From Riemerella anatipestifer (GTDB lineage: Bacteria; Bacteroidota; Bacteroidia; Flavobacteriales; Weeksellaceae): a DNA stretch of 64,000 nt. Where the stretch lies: positions 1,922,001 through 1,986,000 of the forward strand of contig NZ_CP142016.1 in assembly GCF_035666175.1 (NCBI RefSeq). The letters run 5' to 3'. The position numbers and the translations under genes were made by a program. Below, one piece after another: positions 1 to 8,071 of this stretch; within the stretch, counting starts at the first letter, position 1; every line of letters begins with the position of its first letter. Under the pieces are notes generated by a model. The model made no database searches, was not told where the DNA came from, and saw nothing but the letters and a program-made list of their open reading frames with translations.

Positions 1-6
1 TGTGAT

Positions 7-198
7 ATGATACCTGTTAGGTCTTCTGTAATAAGAGCAGTGGATTATGATGCACGCTCTATGAGACTTTTTATATTGTTTCACTCGGGTTCTACTTATG
101 TTTATCATCGAGTGCCTGAACGAATTTTTACAGGATTATTAAGAGCCTCGTCCAAGGGTCGCTATTTTAATGCCTACATTCGGGACAGTTACTCGTAG
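7..198 (+). CDS. KTSC domain protein (63 aa)
   Basis: The protein fits the KTSC-domain pattern: an early SSVI segment, a YD pair, then FxSGxxYxYxxVP and a C-terminal SKGRYFNxxIRxxY. This small domain occurs alone in phages and mobile elements and also fused to nucleic-acid enzymes; its function is not established. The whole domain fits between the ATG and the stop. The 3' end overlaps the convergent gene at 167-379 by 32 bp. Confidence 0.8.
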   Translation: MIPVRSSVIRAVDYDARSMRLFILFHSGSTYVYHRVPERIFTGLLRASSKGRYFNAYIRDSYS

Positions 199-379
199 GC
201 TTTATTTGATAGGCGTTTTCTTTTATCCATTCGTAAGATACCTCTTGCGGGTTTCTGTCTATTGCCCAAAGCCCTATGGTTATAGACTCGTGATACTTTA
301 ATCTTTCTATCTCTTTGATTTCTTCTTTTAATATTTTTTGCACCATTGGTGTTATAAGTTTTTGAACTATTTTTTTCAT
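167..379 (-). CDS. Small phage-type hypothetical protein (70 aa)
   Basis: No family is recognised. The N-terminal half is a basic/acidic amphipathic helix with a lysine-rich start, and the C-terminus carries a CPEC pair of cysteines that could bind a metal. It is the most distal gene visible of the leftward operon that starts near 1629. It overlaps the convergent KTSC gene. Confidence 0.5.
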   Translation of the reverse strand: MKKIVQKLITPMVQKILKEEIKEIERLKYHESITIGLWAIDRNPQEVSYEWIKENAYQIKPTSNCPECRH

Positions 380-476
380 AGTTATACCTTTTGTATATTA
401 GTTTGAAAACAACCCGTAACCTTTCTTAACTGGCAACAACCATAGGTAGTAACCTATTCGCTTTGCCTTTTGTGTT

Positions 477-662
477 TTATATTGCTTTATCTTCGCTTTC
501 ATCTCTGAAAAAGTTTGTGATTTCTTGCTCTTTGATATTCATAAAAAGACTCATCAACAAAAGCCCTGTTGCAGTTGTTAAAGCCCCTATATCGTGGCTT
601 TCTGAAACTAGAAAGGCGTATATAATTGCTGTTATTGTTGTTATTTTTGATAGTATTTTCAT
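477..662 (-). CDS. Small membrane protein (61 aa)
   Basis: Two hydrophobic segments (about residues 5-19 and 27-41) are followed by a charged tail, so this is a likely small inner-membrane protein. Its ATG overlaps the stop of the 41-codon ORF upstream (ATGA), indicating translational coupling in the leftward operon. No function can be assigned; small hydrophobic proteins at this place could be holin-like or host-interaction factors. Confidence 0.6.
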   Translation of the reverse strand: MKILSKITTITAIIYAFLVSESHDIGALTTATGLLLMSLFMNIKEQEITNFFRDESEDKAI

Positions 663-781
663 TTTTTGGACTTTTTAAAGAAGTGGTTTAGAATTACTCT
701 CTCAAAGCTGTTGGCTTCTTGGTATTTTTTACCATTGATAAGCCAATAGCCGTTTTGATTATTTATTTTTATATAATTCAT
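659..781 (-). CDS. Very small phage-type protein (41 aa)
   Basis: The ORF starts at ATG 781 and stops at TGA 659. It overlaps the end of the upstream gene by 23 bp and the start of the downstream gene by an ATGA junction. The product begins MNYIKINNQNGYWLINGKKY and ends with a lysine-rich helix. Tight overlap at both ends is the main support; function unknown. Confidence 0.55.
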   Translation of the reverse strand: MNYIKINNQNGYWLINGKKYQEANSFERVILNHFFKKSKK

Positions 782-1094
782 TTTTTAGGTCTGCTAGATG
801 ATACTCTAGTTCTAAATCTTCGCCTTCTTGGTTTTCATATAGCTTTTGTTTCGCTATATTTACCCAGCCTTTTTGGGCTTCTTCTGACATTTGGAGGTCT
901 TTTGGATAAAGATTTTCATCTGTGATACATACCTCTCCAAACTCATCTACTGTTACTAAAACCGTGTCGTCTTCGTCTATTGCGAACCATACGGTCGGGG
1001 TAGTATTTCTACTCTTGTAATTGAACCCAAAATCGTTAAATTTTAAGGTTTCTAAGTTTTGTTGTATATTTGCCATGCTTTTAATGTTGTTCAT
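759..1094 (-). CDS. Hypothetical acidic phage-type protein (111 aa)
   Basis: This acidic protein has no recognised family. A second in-frame ATG at residue 7 (MANIQQN) is an equally plausible start. It belongs to the leftward operon with the genes at 1136-1629. A mixed beta-rich middle (WFAIDEDDTVLVTVDEFGEVCITDE) suggests a compact domain rather than a disordered product. Confidence 0.55.
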   Translation of the reverse strand: MNNIKSMANIQQNLETLKFNDFGFNYKSRNTTPTVWFAIDEDDTVLVTVDEFGEVCITDENLYPKDLQMSEEAQKGWVNIAKQKLYENQEGEDLELEYHLADLKNELYKNK

Positions 1095-1135
1095 ATTTTT
1101 AAATATGGATTAAACTATCCGCCCTCTGATAGCCG

Positions 1136-1423
1136 TTAGAGGGCTTTTTTATTTAGCCACTCTTTGTAGTAGGCAACCGAACTTTTTAAAAAAGTTTTCA
1201 TCTTACCTTTACCTCTACTGCCTTTGTCTATTACTTTCAGAGGGCAGTCGTAGTGTCTTAGGTCTTTTTTTATCTTTTCAATAGAAACCCCTACATATTC
1301 GGCAACATCTTTTATAGTAGGTATTTCTATATCTTGCCACTCTATCTTTTTTATAAAGAGGTTGTAGGTTGATTCAGGAACCAATACATAACCTTTGGGT
1401 ATTTGAGGTGTTGTCATAAACAT
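1136..1423 (-). CDS. Excisionase/MerR-like small DNA-binding protein (95 aa)
   Basis: The middle of the protein (about residues 36-70, IPTIKDVAEYVGVSIEKIKK) reads as a winged-helix/HTH module like those in excisionases and phage early regulators. A basic stretch follows. Its ATG shares the last base of the stop of the upstream Cro-like gene (position 1423). The likely role is early regulation or excision of the element; this is inferred from fold-like sequence and position. Confidence 0.5.
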   Translation of the reverse strand: MFMTTPQIPKGYVLVPESTYNLFIKKIEWQDIEIPTIKDVAEYVGVSIEKIKKDLRHYDCPLKVIDKGSRGKGKMKTFLKSSVAYYKEWLNKKAL

Positions 1424-1629
1424 TATTTTTGTTTTTTCTCAAATATTTCTTCTTGAGTTAGCCCTGTTATCTTATTGATAGCATCAATAACTATCAAATT
1501 GGCTATTTTATCGTTCTCTTTTGAAAGCCATCTGTTCAATGTGCTTCTTGAAATATCCAACTCTAGACACAAAGCCGATTTTATTTTATCGGGTCTTAAC
1601 TTTTCTTTTAATTGTTTTGATATTCTCAT
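1423..1629 (-). CDS. Cro-like HTH protein (68 aa), first gene of the leftward operon
   Basis: The segment KIKSALCLELDISRSTLNRWLS is a clear helix-turn-helix, with the second helix typical of phage Cro/CI proteins. It is the first gene leftwards from the divergent control region and faces the CI-like gene at 3301. That is the arrangement of a lysis/lysogeny switch. A TAnnTTTG promoter lies about 40 bp upstream. Confidence 0.65.
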   Translation of the reverse strand: MRISKQLKEKLRPDKIKSALCLELDISRSTLNRWLSKENDKIANLIVIDAINKITGLTQEEIFEKKQK

Positions 1630-1666
1630 ATATATTTATATTTTTGAATACTTAAATTTGATAATG

Positions 1667-1699
1667 CAAATATACAAGAAAATACAACATAAATACAAG
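1667..1699 (-). promoter_or_regulatory. Early leftward promoter with putative repressor operator
   Basis: On the minus strand TATATTTG (1674-1667) matches the Bacteroidota -7 box TAnnTTTG. Three copies of the word TACAA sit behind it on the plus strand at about 10-bp spacing. The 16-mer ATACAAGAAAATACAA (1672-1687) recurs exactly at 3317-3332, so it is probably the operator of the CI-like repressor. Confidence 0.6.
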
Positions 1700-1759
1700 T
1701 TTTTAATTGTAATTTATTGTATTTTATTTTTAATGTTTTGAAAATCAGATTGAAAAAAT

Positions 1760-3076
1760 ATGAGTTTAGGAGATAGCTTTAATCATAATGACTTCAATAG
1801 GCTAAAGGAGTTTGATTTTGATGCTTATATTGCTAAAAACTATAAGGATACAGAGCTTTCGGAAGTTTGTTTCGGTTCTATAGATGCAATCCAATTCAAA
1901 AAAATATTGAATAGAATAATATCTTGGTTTGGTAGGGTTATTAAATCAGATATGTTTTATTTGCTACCTGAATATTATATAAGTGAAAATGAAACTTATG
2001 GTATAACTAATGAGTTAGACATGTTAGTACATTGGCTAAATGTAGATGATAGATATAATGCTTATCAAACAATTAAAAATATCACTGTATATATTCTCTT
2101 GTTTGGAGGCTGGAATAAAGAGGAGGTTGTGATTAGTCATCAACAGATTTCAGATTTACAATCTAAACAATCTCTTATACAGGCACAGCTAGAAACTAAC
2201 TTATCAGCTTTAGAAGAGTTAAAATCTAAAATAACCAATCAGACAGAGGCAAGCGAAGAGCTTAATAAAAAAGCGGATAGTCTTTATAACAATCTTTTGA
2301 AGAATAAGGAAGATATTCAAAATGATAAAGCGGAAATAGACACTATGCTTGCACTCGCTAAGCAGAACTCAAAAGATATTGAAGCCGTAAAAGCTAGCAT
2401 AAATGCCCACGAAGCCAAAATAGTTGAAAATATATATAAATATGAGAAAAATTTCTCTGTAATAAAGTCTCAAAACGAAGATTCTTTATCTAATATGGAA
2501 GAAGCCATTAGATTGCAAAAAGAAATTTTAGATAAAAGACAAGAGGTAGAGAATTTACTTGGAGCAGCAGCAGACGGTTCGTTAGGTGTAAAATTTGAAA
2601 AGAGAAGAGAGATTATTGGTAGTAGTTCCAGTGCTTTTCTTTATACTTCGGGTTTTATTTTTCTTCTGGCTTTAGGGTGGACTTTTTATATTTATAAAGA
2701 ATTTAGCGTAAATCCAAAAGATAGTGGACTGCCTGTATGGGCTGGAATATTGCTAAATTTTATAAAAATCACTCCTGCGTGGTGGTTATTTATTTGGGTA
2801 ACTGGTCGTTATAGCAGAGAGCGAAAATTAGAAGAAATATATGCTTTTAAATCGGCTACAGCTATGACAGTGAGAAATCACGCCAATTTGTTAAAAGACG
2901 ATGATGGAGGAGACGCAAACCAAAGAGCTTCTAGGCAAATAATGCTCCTTAAATCGGTGGAAAATATCTATAAAGAGCCTTCTGTTGATGACAAAAAAGA
3001 GAAGGAGCTTAGTATGAAAAAGATAACTAATCTAGTAAAACAATTAACAGAAACGATAAAAGAGATAAAAAACTAA
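1760..3076 (+). CDS. Coiled-coil protein with two C-terminal membrane helices (438 aa)
   Basis: Residues 1-120 form a mostly helical domain. Residues 125-265 are a long coiled coil. An AAADGSLGVKFEKRR motif follows (about 269-283), then two hydrophobic helices (about 292-312 and 327-347) and a charged cytoplasmic tail. I do not recognise a named family. Inner-membrane coiled-coil proteins with a conserved LGxxFexR segment before the membrane helices do occur in phage-defence neighbourhoods. It sits between the Cro-like and CI-like genes, a place often used by lysogenic-conversion genes, so a superinfection-exclusion role is plausible but inferred. Confidence 0.75.
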   Translation: MSLGDSFNHNDFNRLKEFDFDAYIAKNYKDTELSEVCFGSIDAIQFKKILNRIISWFGRVIKSDMFYLLPEYYISENETYGITNELDMLVHWLNVDDRYNAYQTIKNITVYILLFGGWNKEEVVISHQQISDLQSKQSLIQAQLETNLSALEELKSKITNQTEASEELNKKADSLYNNLLKNKEDIQNDKAEIDTMLALAKQNSKDIEAVKASINAHEAKIVENIYKYEKNFSVIKSQNEDSLSNMEEAIRLQKEILDKRQEVENLLGAAADGSLGVKFEKRREIIGSSSSAFLYTSGFIFLLALGWTFYIYKEFSVNPKDSGLPVWAGILLNFIKITPAWWLFIWVTGRYSRERKLEEIYAFKSATAMTVRNHANLLKDDDGGDANQRASRQIMLLKSVENIYKEPSVDDKKEKELSMKKITNLVKQLTETIKEIKN

Positions 3077-3078
3077 AA

Positions 3079-3255
3079 TTAGTCTTTTAAGTCTTTTAAG
3101 TGTCGTCCAAAATGTTTATAAAGATAATATCCACTTCCTATTGCTATAAATAAAAACATTGCAATCATTAGGGTGGTCATCAATGTATAGATGATGTATT
3201 CGTAAAATTCATATATGGAAATGGTTATGTAAAGGTCTTCATTTTGAATTGGCAT
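3079..3255 (-). CDS. Small membrane protein (58 aa), convergent with the coiled-coil gene
   Basis: ATG 3255 to TAA 3079 encodes a protein with one long hydrophobic segment in the middle (IIYTLMTTLMIAMFLFIAIG) and a basic C-terminus ending in HLKDLKD. It has its own promoter: TATATTTG on the minus strand at 3302-3295 with a TTG 18 bp upstream, inside the start of the repressor gene. It was probably missed because of its length. Function unknown; repressor control is likely because the operator 16-mer covers the promoter. Confidence 0.6.
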   Translation of the reverse strand: MPIQNEDLYITISIYEFYEYIIYTLMTTLMIAMFLFIAIGSGYYLYKHFGRHLKDLKD

Positions 3256-3294
3256 AGTTGATATTATTGGATTAAATAATAAATTTTATACTGC

Positions 3295-3332
3295 AAATAT
3301 ATGAAAAAAGAAAAAAATACAAGAAAATACAA
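3295..3332 (-). promoter_or_regulatory. Promoter and operator copy overlapping the start of the CI-like gene
   Basis: TATATTTG lies at 3302-3295 on the minus strand, with a -33 TTG inside the exact 16-mer ATACAAGAAAATACAA (plus strand 3317-3332). The promoter points at the 58-aa ORF. The operator lies within codons 6-11 of the repressor gene, so binding there could also limit repressor synthesis. Confidence 0.5.
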
Positions 3333-4035
3333 TCATTATCTATATGATTTTATTTTGCATTTGAAATTAAATCCGAAGTCATTTGCAGAATCTCTTGGTT
3401 TTGAAAGAACCGATAGAATTTATAATGTTTTGAAAGGGGCAAACGGTATTAGTTCTGATTTGGCAAGTATCATTTCTGATAAATATCCCGATGTAATTTA
3501 CGAATGGCTTCTAACGGGCAAAGGCGAAATGCTAAAGTCTTCAGAAGAAACTCCGATAAAAGGGGAGGGGGTAAAAGTAATTTTAGACGCAGAGATAAAA
3601 AGAACCCCATCGGAAGGCACGCCTTATTATGATGTTGATTTTGCAGGAGGCTGGAACTCTGATGAGATTTTTTCACTTGGGAATCCGTCATTTTATATCC
3701 AAAGTCCAGATTTTAGAAGGGCAGAGTTTGCTACTAACCTAGTGGGAAATTCTGTATCAAAGGTAATTCCTAGTGGAGCTATTATAGGGCTTAGACAAAT
3801 AGAGGATTGGAAAACTTATTTCCCAACAAATGAGCTGTATGGTATCATCACTAAAAACGAAATGAGAACTGTAAAAAGGGTAAAAAGAAAGAAAGGAGAC
3901 CCAAATACACTTGTGCTGATACCAGACCCATTAGAGGCTTATTCAGGGTATGAGCCTGAGGAGTTGCCTATTGATTTTGTTTCAAAGATGTTTCAAGTGG
4001 TTGCTTGGGCAATGTTTGAAAGAGTAGCAATGTAA
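3301..4035 (+). CDS. CI/LexA-like repressor with S24 peptidase domain (244 aa)
   Basis: An N-terminal HTH domain (about residues 12-60) ends in the phage-repressor phrase YEWLLTGKGEML. The C-terminal half is an S24/LexA-type autoproteolytic domain: a likely Ala115-Gly116 cleavage site in FAGG, Ser151 in GNS, and Lys192 in the TVKRVK strand. It is probably the element's lysogeny repressor, inactivated by RecA-stimulated self-cleavage. Copies of a 16-bp repeat, one in front of the leftward operon and one in its own 5' end, are likely targets. Confidence 0.85.
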   Translation: MKKEKNTRKYNHYLYDFILHLKLNPKSFAESLGFERTDRIYNVLKGANGISSDLASIISDKYPDVIYEWLLTGKGEMLKSSEETPIKGEGVKVILDAEIKRTPSEGTPYYDVDFAGGWNSDEIFSLGNPSFYIQSPDFRRAEFATNLVGNSVSKVIPSGAIIGLRQIEDWKTYFPTNELYGIITKNEMRTVKRVKRKKGDPNTLVLIPDPLEAYSGYEPEELPIDFVSKMFQVVAWAMFERVAM

Positions 4036-4050
4036 TTAACAACAGAAATT

Positions 4051-5052
4051 ATGGATATACTTTGGGTTTTATTGTTTTTTTTCGTTCTTGTTTCTCCTAT
4101 AATAGCTATTGTTTTAATAGTCCAAAACAGAAAAATAACTAAATCATACGGATTATTGCTACAAGAATACAACAAAAATTTGAATGATAATAATTTGAAT
4201 TTAGAGAATAAAAATAAAGAAATAGAAAGTCATAAAAGTAATTTAGAATTAAAAAACAATGAGCTTCAATACAAAGAGAATACTATAATAAATCTTAAAA
4301 ATAGGATTAAGGAACAACAGGAGTTATTTTTAAAAAAAGAGGCGTATTTAGAGAATAAAATTAATGAGTATAATAAAGAGGTCTCTCTTGATAAACAAAG
4401 TAAATTAGTCTTAACCGAAGAAGATATTATTTTTTTCAATCAATATGAGCTAAAAAAAGCGAAGGGAGAGCTGTCGTATTATAATGGCAAACTAGAAGCA
4501 ATTATATTAGGAGACAAAGGAGCTAAAATAATATCTTTAATAAAAAATAGTGCAAGGTTTTCAGTAGATAATGATATAGAACTTGATATAAAAAGGGAAC
4601 TTTGGCTTGATACATTGGAGTATAATGAAATTTGTACTAGGATAAAAGAAGAGGGTATATATTATACTCCTTCTTTGGCTGAAAAATTTATAAGTTATTT
4701 AGAGGATTTTTTATATAAATATAAGTTTTTGTACAAAAAAGACCATTTTAATAAAATAAAAAATGATGTAGAGTTAGTATTGGAGGCTAGAATAGCAGAG
4801 GAAAAACTCAGAGAGCTTAAAAAAGTAGAGGAGAGGATAAGTAGAAGGGAGCATATTTCTCAAAAAGTAAAGGATATGGTTTGGAATAGAGATGGTGGAA
4901 AGTGTGTGGAATGTGGCAGTTCAGAAAAATTAGAATTTGACCACATTGTGCCTTTTTCAAAAGGAGGCTCTAACACATATAGAAATATACAGCTACTTTG
5001 TGAGCCGTGTAACCGTAAAAAATCAAATAAAATAGGACAGCAAATCTTATAA
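4051..5052 (+). CDS. Membrane-anchored coiled-coil protein with C-terminal HNH endonuclease domain (333 aa)
   Basis: Residues 4-26 are a single hydrophobic anchor. Residues 40-125 are a coiled coil and residues 130-265 a helical linker. The last 62 residues are a full HNH nuclease: zinc cysteines 285/288 and 317/320, the catalytic DH pair at 297-298 and the Asn at 312. The HNH is therefore complete. It follows the repressor by 15 bp and is followed by an HTH gene after 1 bp, so it is probably transcribed in lysogeny. A nuclease tethered to the membrane would suit cutting DNA as it enters the cell; that role is inference. Confidence 0.8.
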   Translation: MDILWVLLFFFVLVSPIIAIVLIVQNRKITKSYGLLLQEYNKNLNDNNLNLENKNKEIESHKSNLELKNNELQYKENTIINLKNRIKEQQELFLKKEAYLENKINEYNKEVSLDKQSKLVLTEEDIIFFNQYELKKAKGELSYYNGKLEAIILGDKGAKIISLIKNSARFSVDNDIELDIKRELWLDTLEYNEICTRIKEEGIYYTPSLAEKFISYLEDFLYKYKFLYKKDHFNKIKNDVELVLEARIAEEKLRELKKVEERISRREHISQKVKDMVWNRDGGKCVECGSSEKLEFDHIVPFSKGGSNTYRNIQLLCEPCNRKKSNKIGQQIL

Positions 5053-5053
5053 G

Positions 5054-5296
5054 ATGAAAACAGCAATAGACGAAAGAATATTGAGCCTGCCGAGATACCT
5101 AAAGAAGAACGGAAAAATAAAAAGAATCCAGGAGTTTTACGATAAAGTAGGAATTTCAAAGCAACGGTTTAATAAAATTAAAAAACAAGATATAAGTGAT
5201 ATTAACGCACACTTTACCGTTGAGCAGATACGCAAAATAGGAATAGTTTATGACATTGATTTTAATTGGATTTTTGGGCGTGGAGATATGCCCTAG
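5054..5296 (+). CDS. Small HTH protein of phage-repressor type (80 aa)
   Basis: The segment GKIKRIQEFYDKVGISKQRF is helix-turn-helix-like, and the end DIDFNWIFGRGDMP is the C-terminal phrase common in Bacteroidota phage repressor N-domains. No peptidase domain is present. The start lies 1 bp after the stop of the HNH gene, so the two are coupled. It is the last gene before the tRNA-Thr scar. Confidence 0.65.
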   Translation: MKTAIDERILSLPRYLKKNGKIKRIQEFYDKVGISKQRFNKIKKQDISDINAHFTVEQIRKIGIVYDIDFNWIFGRGDMP

Positions 5297-5385
5297 TTGG
5301 TGTTTTTTGTTCCAACTATTTTCTAACTATTTTGTTTTTTAAATGTGAATTGTACTGATTTTAAAAATTTTACTAATTATATTAT

Positions 5386-5432
5386 CTTTCTTGGTAAGGA
5401 AGAGGTCTCGGGTTCAAGTCCCGATATTGGCT
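5386..5432 (+). repeat. 3' half of tRNA-Thr(GGT): attachment-site scar
   Basis: The sequence folds as an anticodon arm (5386-5402, loop TTGGTAA, anticodon GGT), a variable loop, a perfect T arm (TCGGG/CCCGA around TTCAAGT, 5408-5424) and the 3' acceptor strand TATTGGC plus discriminator T at 5432. The 5' acceptor strand and D arm are absent; AT-rich DNA precedes it. This is the remnant expected where an element has integrated into tRNA-Thr. Confidence 0.8.
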
Positions 5433-5435
5433 CTG

Positions 5436-5463
5436 AATCTCTCAGTAATGAGAGATTTTTTTG
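5436..5463 (+). terminator. Intrinsic terminator of the tRNA-Thr fragment
   Basis: AATCTCTC (5436-5443) pairs with GAGAGATT (5450-5457) across a 6-base loop and is followed by a T run. Confidence 0.7.
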
Positions 5464-5525
5464 TTTTTATTAGTTTCTCATTGTAGGGTTTATTATTTTT
5501 GTAAATCTAATAAATCCTAATAAAA

Positions 5526-6548
5526 ATGTATAAAACAGTCATTCGTCCGTTATTATTTCGTTTTGACCCAGAAGGGGTTCATCATTTTACCTTTAAGTTT
5601 ATAAAAACTCTTTTTAAGATACCGTTTATTTCTTCTTTAGTGAGTTCTCGCTATGTGATAGAGAATCCCAGATTAGAAAGGGAGGTTTTTGGATTAAAGT
5701 TTAAAAATCCTGTGGGGTTAGCGGCTGGATTTGATAAGGATGCTAAGTTATACAACGAGCTTTCGTCTTTTGGGTTTGGTTTTATAGAAATAGGAACCAT
5801 TACACCTAAGCCTCAACCAGGGAATGATAAACAAAGATTATTTAGATTGAAGGAAGATGAAGCGGTTATAAATAGAATGGGATTCAATAATGGAGGAGTA
5901 GATGAAGCAGTAAAAAGATTGAAAAAAAATAAGGGGGGAGTGCTTATAGGTGGAAACATAGGGAAGAATAAAGTTACCAATAATGATAATGCAGAGGAAG
6001 ATTATATTATATGCTTCAATGCACTCTATGATTATGTAGATTATTTTGTAGTGAATGTTAGCTCTCCTAATACACCTAATTTAAGAGATTTACAGGAGAA
6101 AGAACCACTTACAAAATTATTGAAGCTACTTCAACTGGAAAATCAAAAGAAAATAAAACAGAAACCTATTTTGTTAAAAATAGCTCCCGACCTTACAGAT
6201 TCTCAACTTTTGGATGTGATTGATATTGTCAAGACAACAAATACAGCGGGAGTTATAGCTACTAATACAACTATAAGTAGGGAAAACCTGAAGTCAAATT
6301 TAAAATCTGAAGTTGGGGGATTGTCTGGTAAACCTCTTCGAGAAAGAGCAACGGAGGTAATTAAATTTCTGTCAGAAAAAAGCGGAGGTGCTTTTCCTAT
6401 TATTGGGGTTGGGGGAATCCATTCTGAAGAAGATGCTTTAGAAAAAATAAAAGCTGGAGCTACCTTGGTACAGCTTTATACTGGTTTTATATATGAGGGA
6501 CCAGCCTTAGTAAAAAGGATAAATAAGAAGATTTTATCAGAACTGTAG
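5526..6548 (+). CDS. pyrD: Dihydroorotate dehydrogenase, quinone-dependent (class 2), 340 aa
   Basis: The enzyme oxidises dihydroorotate to orotate in pyrimidine synthesis, passing electrons to quinone at the membrane. The sequence shows the class 2 N-terminal extension (residues 1-45) that docks to the membrane. It also has the FMN-site phrases [10 protein letters not shown] and [20 protein letters not shown], the catalytic-loop region [12 protein letters not shown], and the C-terminal phosphate-binding [11 protein letters not shown] and [13 protein letters not shown]. Length is normal for the family. It is the first housekeeping gene after the tRNA-Thr scar. Confidence 0.97.
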   Translation: MYKTVIRPLLFRFDPEGVHHFTFKFIKTLFKIPFISSLVSSRYVIENPRLEREVFGLKFKNPVGLAAGFDKDAKLYNELSSFGFGFIEIGTITPKPQPGNDKQRLFRLKEDEAVINRMGFNNGGVDEAVKRLKKNKGGVLIGGNIGKNKVTNNDNAEEDYIICFNALYDYVDYFVVNVSSPNTPNLRDLQEKEPLTKLLKLLQLENQKKIKQKPILLKIAPDLTDSQLLDVIDIVKTTNTAGVIATNTTISRENLKSNLKSEVGGLSGKPLRERATEVIKFLSEKSGGAFPIIGVGGIHSEEDALEKIKAGATLVQLYTGFIYEGPALVKRINKKILSEL

Positions 6549-6639
6549 AAGTTATATATTTATATGTTTTTTGAAATATTGATTATAAGTGAAAAATATA
6601 GATTAAAATTAGGATGATAAAATTTTAATGAAAATGTTT

Positions 6640-6666
6640 TTGTTTTCAAAAAAAATACTATATTTG
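6640..6666 (+). promoter_or_regulatory. Promoter of tuf
   Basis: TATATTTG (6659-6666) is an exact Bacteroidota -7 box, with TTG at 6640-6642 in the -33 position 16 bp upstream. The start codon follows after a roughly 45-base leader. Confidence 0.7.
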
Positions 6667-6717
6667 CAGACCGAAAAGGGATAAAATTAAAAATTAGTAA
6701 AATTAAATATTAAAATC

Positions 6718-7905
6718 ATGGCAAAGGAAACGTTTAATCGTAACAAACCGCACTTAAACATTGGTACTATTGGTCACGTAGACCACGGTAAAACTACCTT
6801 GACTGCGGCTATTTCTAAAGTATTAGCAGATAAAGGTCTTGCTGAAGTAAAAGATTTCTCTTCTATTGACTCTGCTCCAGAGGAAAAAGAAAGAGGTATT
6901 ACAATTAATACTGCTCACATTGAGTATGAAACTGAAAACAGACACTACGCTCACGTAGACTGTCCTGGTCACGCCGACTATGTTAAGAACATGGTAACTG
7001 GTGCTGCACAGATGGATGGTGCTATCCTAGTGGTAGCTGCTACTGATGGTCCTATGCCACAGACAAGAGAGCATATCTTATTATGTCGTCAGGTAAATGT
7101 ACCTAGAATTGTAGTATTCATGAACAAAGTAGATATGGTAGATGATCCAGAACTTCTTGAGCTTGTTGAGCTTGAAGTAAGAGATTTACTTTCTACTTAT
7201 GAATATGATGGAGATAACTCTCCAGTAATCCAAGGTTCTGCTTTAGGTGCTCTTAACGGAGAAGCTAAGTGGGTGGCTACTGTAGATGCTTTAATGGAAG
7301 CGGTGGATACTTGGATTGAGCAGCCAGTAAGAGATCAAGATAAACCATTCTTGATGCCAATCGAAGATGTATTCTCTATTACAGGTAGAGGTACCGTAGC
7401 AACTGGTAGAATTGAGTCTGGTATTATCAATACTGGTGATCCTGTAGATATCGTAGGTATGGGAGATGAGAAGTTAACATCTACTGTAACTGGAGTTGAG
7501 ATGTTTAGAAAAATCTTAGATAGAGGTCAAGCTGGTGATAACGTAGGATTACTTTTAAGAGGTATCGAAAAAACAGATATCAAGAGAGGTATGGTTATCG
7601 CTAAACAAGGTTCTGTAACTCCACACAAAAAATTCAAAGCAGAGGTTTATATCCTTTCTAAAGAAGAAGGTGGTCGTCACACTCCTTTCCATAATAAATA
7701 TCGTCCTCAGTTTTATGTGAGAACTACAGACGTTACAGGTGAGATTTTCTTACCAGAGGGAGTAGAGATGGTAATGCCAGGTGATAACTTAACTATTACT
7801 GTAGAATTATTACAACCAATCGCTCTTAATGTAGGTCTTAGATTTGCAATTAGAGAGGGTGGTAGAACTGTAGGTGCTGGTCAGGTAACTGAAATCCTAG
7901 ACTAA
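6718..7905 (+). CDS. tuf: Translation elongation factor Tu (395 aa)
   Basis: This GTPase delivers aminoacyl-tRNA to the ribosome. The G1 motif GHVDHGKTT, the switch region [21 protein letters not shown], the NKVD guanine motif and the two C-terminal beta-barrel domains are all present. It has its own promoter and terminator and precedes tRNA-Trp and secE, a common Bacteroidota order. Confidence 0.99.
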   Translation: MAKETFNRNKPHLNIGTIGHVDHGKTTLTAAISKVLADKGLAEVKDFSSIDSAPEEKERGITINTAHIEYETENRHYAHVDCPGHADYVKNMVTGAAQMDGAILVVAATDGPMPQTREHILLCRQVNVPRIVVFMNKVDMVDDPELLELVELEVRDLLSTYEYDGDNSPVIQGSALGALNGEAKWVATVDALMEAVDTWIEQPVRDQDKPFLMPIEDVFSITGRGTVATGRIESGIINTGDPVDIVGMGDEKLTSTVTGVEMFRKILDRGQAGDNVGLLLRGIEKTDIKRGMVIAKQGSVTPHKKFKAEVYILSKEEGGRHTPFHNKYRPQFYVRTTDVTGEIFLPEGVEMVMPGDNLTITVELLQPIALNVGLRFAIREGGRTVGAGQVTEILD

Positions 7906-7927
7906 TCTAGTTCTAAAACAATAAATA

Positions 7928-7975
7928 AAAGAGCTTTCAGATAAATGAAAGTTTTCTGAGAGCTCTTTATTTTTA
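7928..7975 (+). terminator. Terminator after tuf
   Basis: A 14-bp stem with one mismatch (7928-7941 with 7955-7968, AAAGAGCT core) is followed by ATTTTTATT. Confidence 0.75.
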
Positions 7976-7987
7976 TTAAATTAACTT

Positions 7988-8058
7988 ACGGGCATCGTCC
8001 AATGGTAGGATACCGGTCTCCAAAACCGTTGATCTGGGTTCGAATCCTAGTGCCCGTG
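7988..8058 (+). tRNA. tRNA-Trp (CCA anticodon)
   Basis: The acceptor stem ACGGGCA/TGCCCGT is a perfect 7 bp. The anticodon loop is CTCCAAA, anticodon CCA. The T arm is CTGGG/CCTAG around TTCGAAT and the discriminator base is G. CCA is not encoded. It lies between tuf and secE. Confidence 0.95.
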
Positions 8059-8071
8059 CAAATTGTTTAAA

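Larger units (their letters stand above)
1..5432. mobile_element. Right-hand part of a tRNA-Thr-associated integrative element or prophage
   Basis: The stretch holds small phage-type genes, two HTH regulators facing outwards around an immunity region, and accessory genes. It ends at a 3' fragment of tRNA-Thr with no 5' half, the usual scar of a tyrosine integrase using a tRNA gene. The intact tRNA and the integrase would lie left of the window. Housekeeping genes begin directly after the fragment. Whether it is a phage, satellite or conjugative element cannot be told from this end. Confidence 0.7.
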
